Source of the DNA: Plantago elongata
Taxonomy: Eukaryota > Streptophyta > Magnoliopsida > Lamiales > Plantaginaceae
Direction of reading: 5' to 3'
Length of the DNA: 22,672 bases
Assembly: GCA_036897095.1 (NCBI GenBank)
Contig: JAYMSP010002741.1
Coordinates: 1 to 22,672 of the forward strand
Below, piece by piece: positions 18,692-22,672 of this stretch (the first letter of the stretch is position 1; each line of letters begins with the position of its first letter). The notes below the pieces were generated by a model. The model saw only the letters and a list, made by a program, of their open reading frames with translations. It made no database searches and was not told the DNA's origin. The position numbers and the translations under genes are program-made.

Positions 18692-19144
18692 CTGAAATAT
18701 ACATAGTGGCTGATTATCTTCTAAATTATCGAGCTTGGATAGAGCAAGGTGAGTGTACCCCAAATTAGGACAAACAAGAAACTCCATGATCTCCGCAAGA
18801 CGATACTCTGACGAAGCCACTACGAATCCTGCCCCAGCCGCATTGCAGTCGATTTCGAGGCCGCCAGATTCGTAATTGAGTGCAAGTCTTCCAGCCATGA
18901 AGTGGTAGGGAACCAAGACCTTTTCAAGTGCATGCTTGAGCCTTTTGGCAACAATTTGTGGTGGGAAGTGTTGGTTGGGCAAGAAGAAATGGGTTGTTGG
19001 GATGTTGTAATTTAAGAGTTGGTCTATGTTTGGTAAGAAGATGGAGTTTGATGAAGTTTCTTGTGATGGGAATATTAGAGTGGAGAGATGGAACTCCAGT
19101 TTTAAATCCTCCATGGATGGAATTGGAGAAAGGATAGCCATCAT
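18692..19144 (-). CDS. BAHD acyltransferase, exon 1 only (151 codons)
   Basis: BAHD enzymes are cytosolic and move an acyl group from acyl-CoA to an alcohol or amine in specialised metabolism, cutin/suberin or hormone modification. The exon encodes the N-terminal part: FLPNIDQLLNYNIPTTHFF (near residue 36), LKHALEKVLVPYHFMAGRL (about 69-87), then GGLEIDCNAAGAGFVVAS (about 93-110), all standard BAHD blocks. It ends ...PLCIFQ with CAG|GTAAGT at 18691, the conserved BAHD intron position after this Gln, in phase 0. The catalytic HXXXD and the DFGWG motif belong to exon 2, which I cannot find on the minus strand anywhere to the left. The start has two Met codons (19144, 19141); the first is taken. 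The frame is intact, without stops. Either a very long, transposon-filled intron or a gene fragment explains the missing part. Substrate class cannot be assigned. Confidence 0.88.
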
Positions 19145-19164
19145 GTAATTAACTAGAATGGAAT

Positions 19165-19198
19165 GTAGTAGTATTATTAGTAGTAGTGGTGGTGGTGG
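19165..19198. repeat. Trinucleotide repeat in the presumed 5' UTR of the BAHD gene
   Basis: Imperfect (GTA)n then (GTG)n on the plus strand, CAC/TAC on the sense strand, about 20 bp before the start codon. Confidence 0.75.
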
Positions 19199-19227
19199 AA
19201 TTTAGATTACGGGCTACACTTGATTTC

Positions 19228-19234
19228 ATTTATA
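19228..19234 (-). promoter_or_regulatory. Candidate TATA box of the BAHD gene
   Basis: Minus-strand TATAAAT lies about 85 bp before the ATG, leaving a 5' UTR of roughly 50 nt. Confidence 0.5.
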
Positions 19235-19239
19235 GATGT

Positions 19240-20572
19240 AAATGCACTTGCCATTTCAACATGCAGTAACAATAAGGCTTTCTTTAACAAAACTCAGCTC
19301 AGCTACCGTTTCAGCTGAAAATGTAATTGGTATTTAAAAAAATAGCTCATAATTTATTAGGTAACATTTTTTTAATAAGTTAATTAGCTTCTCAAATCAG
19401 CTAACTTCTAGCCTTTTTAAGAAACTAAGCGTTCACTAACAATCTTTTTATAAAATAAAATTTATAAAACTGAAAAACTAGTGATAAACAGAAAGTTCTA
19501 CGTTCAGTGGTATAACTAATAAAAAATAATATAGAATTTAAAATACATAAAAATAGTGGCATACCGTACAAGTAGTATATAATAATAAAGTAATCTAAAA
19601 GTTTTGAATTTTCATAATTTTTAATATTATTCTATTGCGTTTGTTTGTTTGGTAGTGGCAATTTGTTGCTGTGTAACGTTCTTTTCGTTCGGAGTGTGTC
19701 AATGTGTTCCATGTGGTGCTTGTCACATCATTTCTTGTGGTTTGTTATTGTGGGCTCAAGTTCTCATAGTGTCCGGGTGTGGTTTAGGGATCTCGTTTGT
19801 GGATTTTTTGCGGAGGCGTCACCTTGTGTCTTGATTTGCGTATGCCAAGAAAACGACATTCCTTCATCTTTAAGTTATCCTCAAATTTAAGTTTTAGTAT
19901 TTCTTTTTAAACCATCCCGTTATCGTTTCTATATTATAAAATATTTAAACTCCATAACCCATTATAATAATCTAGATTGATCTATGTGAACTTCTCCTAC
20001 ATTATTTTCACTATTACTTTTAATAAACACATCAATTTATTACATTATGTTAAAATTCGTATATGATCCCGCGGGAACTTGAGTTAGGGACGAATGTAGT
20101 AACTTACTACTTATTTGTGAATTGTAGGCTTCTCCTTTTATAAAATAAAAAACTTTATGAGTGATTGTGTTGAGACCCTTGTCTCAACGGATAATCCGAG
20201 TTAGGTACGGGTTACTGCGATGTTCACCATGGATGTGGCAGATTGGGTTAAAGTAAGAACGAGTTCTGTCATTAAATGGGTAGTTTCTCGAATAGGCAGT
20301 TGCCTAGCCGGTGCTCGCAAAGCGATGATTTCAGTGGAATATTCTTTCTTCATATTAAATTAATAAATTAGGGTTAAGTCAGGGGGCATATTTATACTGA
20401 TTACCTGACATGTTATTACAGGTAATTAAGAGTTTTAAAGGAAATAAATAATTGAAAGATATCTACTAAATAATTAAAGATCTATTTAATTTTATCATAG
20501 AGAAAATTCTTATTTTAATTACTCTATCTCTGAATCTAAGAATATTCTCGAGGATCATAATGGTTAAAATAA
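19240..20572. other. Promoter-side intergenic DNA, no gene supported
   Basis: Positions 19270-19450 show repeated cagct/agct words resembling decayed MITE sequence. Positions 19630-19850 are GT-rich, with two overlapping plus-strand frames (Cys/Val/Leu-rich) that match nothing I know. A short palindrome is at 20169. From about 20200, sequence such as ttcaccatggatgtggcaga might belong to the following LINE or another retroelement, but I cannot support it. Confidence 0.4.
20169..20188. repeat. Short perfect hairpin
   Basis: gttgagac, loop cctt, gtctcaac: an 8-bp stem with a 4-nt loop. The surrounding tgttgagaccc could be an LTR start, but no matching end was found. Confidence 0.6.
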
Positions 20573-20680
20573 CCACCATTATACTGTGAGAAGTGCCAAA
20601 AAATTGGGCATGTATGTGCTAGTCCGGTTAGGAGGCCGGTGCCTAGCACACAACCTAAACAATGGGCGGATCCAAGTTAA
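20573..20680 (+). pseudogene. LINE ORF1 tail with CCHC zinc knuckle
   Basis: The frame reads PPLYCEKCQKIGHVCASPVR. CX2CX4H is intact; the last Cys comes after one residue instead of four, so the knuckle is altered. LINE ORF1 proteins bind RNA through this motif, usually preceded by a P-x-Y/F stretch as here. The frame stops at 20678; downstream frames up to 20907 are probably ORF1 remnants or noncoding. Confidence 0.7.
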
Positions 20681-21010
20681 TAGGAGGAATCCGGAGGTCA
20701 AGCAGCTTGCGGGCAATGAATCGGGGCGTGTGGCACCTCTCGCGGCGCTTGCTAACCCCCATGGGCACACAATCTATGAGTCAGGCAGCACCTCGGGTGC
20801 TAATCGCCGAGTTGAGCAACCTAGTCGTGAGCCGCAGTCTGAATGGCAGCAAGTGGCACGCTCCTCGCGCTCACCGTGTGCGCGGAGTAAGGGGTAAGAG
20901 CCTATGATAGAGGCGTCGAACTGCAGTCAGGATTGAGGAGTGATTTTCCTTAATGGTTTTGAGTCGTTGAGGATTGCAAATGATCCTCCTGCGACTTCAG
21001 GATCATCCCA

Positions 21011-21232
21011 ATGATACTATTATGGAATGTAAAGGGGTTTAATGATAAAGCTAAAGTTCGTGAGATCAGCTCCCGTCTCTCCAGTTGTAATTGTACAATG
21101 GCTATTGATTGAAACAAGAGTAGAACAAGCGAAGAGCAGTGAGATTAAAATCGGTTGGGCACTAGATGGAAGTATTTGGATAATTATGTGTATCACGATC
21201 TGGATTCTTCGGGACCCACAGAGAATATAGGT
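21011..21232 (+). pseudogene. LINE ORF2 endonuclease, N-terminal fragment
   Basis: It begins MILLWNVKGFNDKAKVREI, the typical start of the plant L1 apurinic-like endonuclease (WN.RG.N....RE), with the Asn of the active site. After a frameshift near 21108 it continues IETRVEQAKSSEIKIGW, whose E-T-x-V/K block carries the catalytic Glu region. The rest of the domain is lost. Confidence 0.8.
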
Positions 21233-21340
21233 GAGATTGACTATGGGAAATGCACAGTTCATGCACTGTTATATGACTTGAGCAGAGCCTTTAGTACCTG
21301 GATACGACGATCTATGCCTTAAACCAGTTGGTGAATCGAC

Positions 21341-21787
21341 ATGAACAAGGTTATAGAGGTGCCTGGATTCCTGGAGGTGGTGCATCGTGTTTGGGCAGCC
21401 CCATTGGACGGATGGGACTTGATGATGTGTTGGAAAAAGCTGAAGAGATTACAGCCGGAGATTCGGAAGCTGCAGTGGCAAGTCACAGGTATACAGGAGA
21501 AGATTGAACAGACTCGTATACGGTTGGAGACGGCTCAACAAGAGCTGATTAGTGATCGCCTGAATGCTACACGGATCGATCTAGTTAAGGAACTGACACA
21601 AAATCTCTTGTATTGGAATGCAATGGATGAGAAAATTTGGCAGCAGAAATCGATGGTTGATTGGCTCGTCAGGTTAGGGGATGGGAATGCTGCTTATATT
21701 CATGCTATGGTCAAGGCGAAGCACCAGGATTTGGGTATAGGGAAGCTTCGGAGAGAAGATTGGGGTGATGGTTACTTTGCAAATTGA
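21341..21787 (+). pseudogene. LINE ORF2 linker between endonuclease and reverse transcriptase
   Basis: A 148-codon open frame resembling the region just before reverse transcriptase in plant L1 ORF2: WKKLKRLQPEIRKLQW, a helical, Gln/Glu-rich middle, WQQKSMVDWLVRLGDGN and AAYIHAMVKAKHQ (usual form QKSR..WL..GD.NT.FFH). The first Met is not a real start; this is the middle of a broken ORF. Confidence 0.85.
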
Positions 21788-22016
21788 GATTGAAACTGAG
21801 CTGAGAGGTTTTTACAGGAAATTGATGGGGGTTGCAGAGTAAGCATCACCCCATCTTCTCTCTGAAGCTTCACTATACCCTAATTCCAGTTCTTCGCATA
21901 TTGAGATTGAAATCGAGGCGAGAGGTTTTTGCGGGTGTGGTGGGGGATTGCAGCTAGTGGATTACAGTCAACATTGAAGCCTTACGGGAGGGTCCACAAC
22001 TCCCACTCAGCGCAGC

Positions 22017-22199
22017 GTGGGTGCTCAGAAAGATATTGGTGATTTAAAGGCTCCGGAGATTGATTGGTTTAATGTGAAACTCTTCAAAGCAACTTGGAGT
22101 GTTATTGAAGAAGATACCGTACGAGCAGTTCAAGAGTTCCCTGTGCATGAGAGAATATATATGACTGTGAATAGCAGTATCTGTCACCTTGATCCCTAA
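22017..22199 (+). pseudogene. LINE reverse transcriptase, N-terminal block
   Basis: It reads LKAPEIDWFNVKLFKATW, then IEEDTVRAVQEF and NSSICHLDP, matching the KAPG.DGF...F...W, V..F and L.LIPK blocks of L1 reverse transcriptase. Key Gly residues of KAPGxDG are replaced (E, W). Similarity stops at about 22199; the catalytic YADD region is absent. Confidence 0.8.
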
Positions 22200-22608
22200 G
22201 GGCCATAACTTTCTATTGTGCTCTGCATGATATACCAATCCTTCATGCTAATTTGTAGTTGCTTTCTTCTAAAGCGAACATCCATACCAGTGTAACGAAA
22301 TAGTAGAACTAAAATTGAACTTGTAAGTTTCTAAAAAACATTATTGAAATATTTCATGAAATTGATGTACAGCGTTTTCGGACGGAGGGGTTAACTATGC
22401 TTAAACATGCTGGTAAACATGGTACTAAATACTAATAATTAAAATAAGTTACTCCCAGTACTCAGTACCCCTCTTTAAGAATTTCTACAACACATTGACT
22501 AATAGATCAGGATATAGGAACAAAAACATCCTTCAGCAACGTGCAGCAAACTACAGCTAACAAAATTGAGTGCACATTTATGTCATAAATCACAAAATAA
22601 TAGCAGTA
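22200..22608. other. Probable 3' UTR and downstream region of a minus-strand gene
   Basis: No frame of interest. If the terminal frame at 22609-22672 is real, the first few hundred bases on the minus strand here are its 3' UTR. I see no AATAAA on the minus strand, only near-variants. Confidence 0.35.
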
Positions 22609-22672
22609 TCAGATTTCCAGCTTCTGCATCAACTCAAAACTACCAGTACCCATCTTAACAGGCAACCCTAGA
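22609..22672 (-). CDS. C-terminus of a minus-strand gene (20 codons, partial)
   Basis: The last 64 bases read on the minus strand as LGLPVKMGTGSFELMQKL + EI followed by TGA, with no stop up to the window edge. The GTGxF-E-L-x-Q ending resembles, from memory, the extreme C-terminus of the largest RNA polymerase I subunit. That is a guess from a short motif; any other protein is possible. The sequence before the stop is less AT-rich than the DNA beyond it, as expected at a coding/UTR border. Confidence 0.35.
   Translation of the reverse strand, partial: LGLPVKMGTGSFELMQKLEI

Larger units (their letters stand above)
20573..22199 (+). mobile_element. Degenerate L1-type LINE (non-LTR retrotransposon)
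   Basis: Fragments of both LINE ORFs occur in the right order on the plus strand: an ORF1 zinc knuckle (20573-20680), the start of the ORF2 endonuclease (21011-21232), the linker between endonuclease and reverse transcriptase (21341-21787), and the first reverse transcriptase block (22017-22199). Most of the endonuclease is deleted, frames change between pieces, and the reverse transcriptase core and 3' tail are missing. A relic. Confidence 0.85.

Noticed and set aside
19645-19890. Overlapping plus-strand frames of 81 and 61 codons
   Set aside because: GT-rich sequence gives Val/Cys/Leu-rich translations in two frames; no domain, promoter or splice context supports a gene.
20169-20560. A copia-like LTR starting tgttgagaccc
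   Set aside because: No corresponding end, second LTR, primer binding site or target duplication was visible.

Overview
The window is nuclear DNA of a flowering plant, most likely a eudicot. It carries plant-type transposable elements (a Tekay/Del chromovirus, a CACTA element, a Cassandra TRIM and an L1-type LINE) and an intron-containing BAHD acyltransferase start. Nothing bacterial is present: no operons, no ribosome binding sites. Almost all of it is nested and decayed mobile DNA. Only two pieces look like host genes, and both are partial.

Layout. Positions 1-4846 are the 3' part of a plus-strand Ty3/gypsy chromovirus. It has RNase H remnants, a large deletion, the integrase C-terminus with a chromodomain-like tail, a polypurine tract and a 3.7-kb 3' LTR; its 5' LTR lies off the left edge. 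From about 5500 to 8538 there is the 3' half of a CACTA (En/Spm) transposon: one transposase-like exon, noncoding body, subterminal repeats and a terminal ...TTGTTGTAGTG end. Positions 9236-16990 are a complete minus-strand LTR element with about 1.3-kb LTRs, a primer binding site and a polypurine tract, but no gag or pol. Its 4.2-kb internal region is built largely from five different tandem arrays, so it is a large non-autonomous derivative, probably of the Tat/Ogre type. A 987-bp non-autonomous hAT-like element sits in one of its LTRs; the other LTR preserves the empty site.

Right third. An AT microsatellite, a possible SINE remnant and a minus-strand solo LTR of Cassandra carrying a 5S rRNA-like segment are followed by exon 1 of a BAHD acyltransferase on the minus strand (18692-19144). 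This exon has a good splice donor and a TATA box, but no second exon is visible. A broken plus-strand L1 LINE occupies about 20573-22199. The last 64 bases encode a plausible 20-residue C-terminus of another minus-strand gene, followed by its 3' UTR.

The genes do not form a working pathway. The coherent story is successive insertion: gypsy into or beside CACTA, hAT into an LTR, and transposons accumulating beside or inside a BAHD gene. The most unusual object is the array-rich LTR derivative with several copies of its own polypurine-tract/LTR junction.
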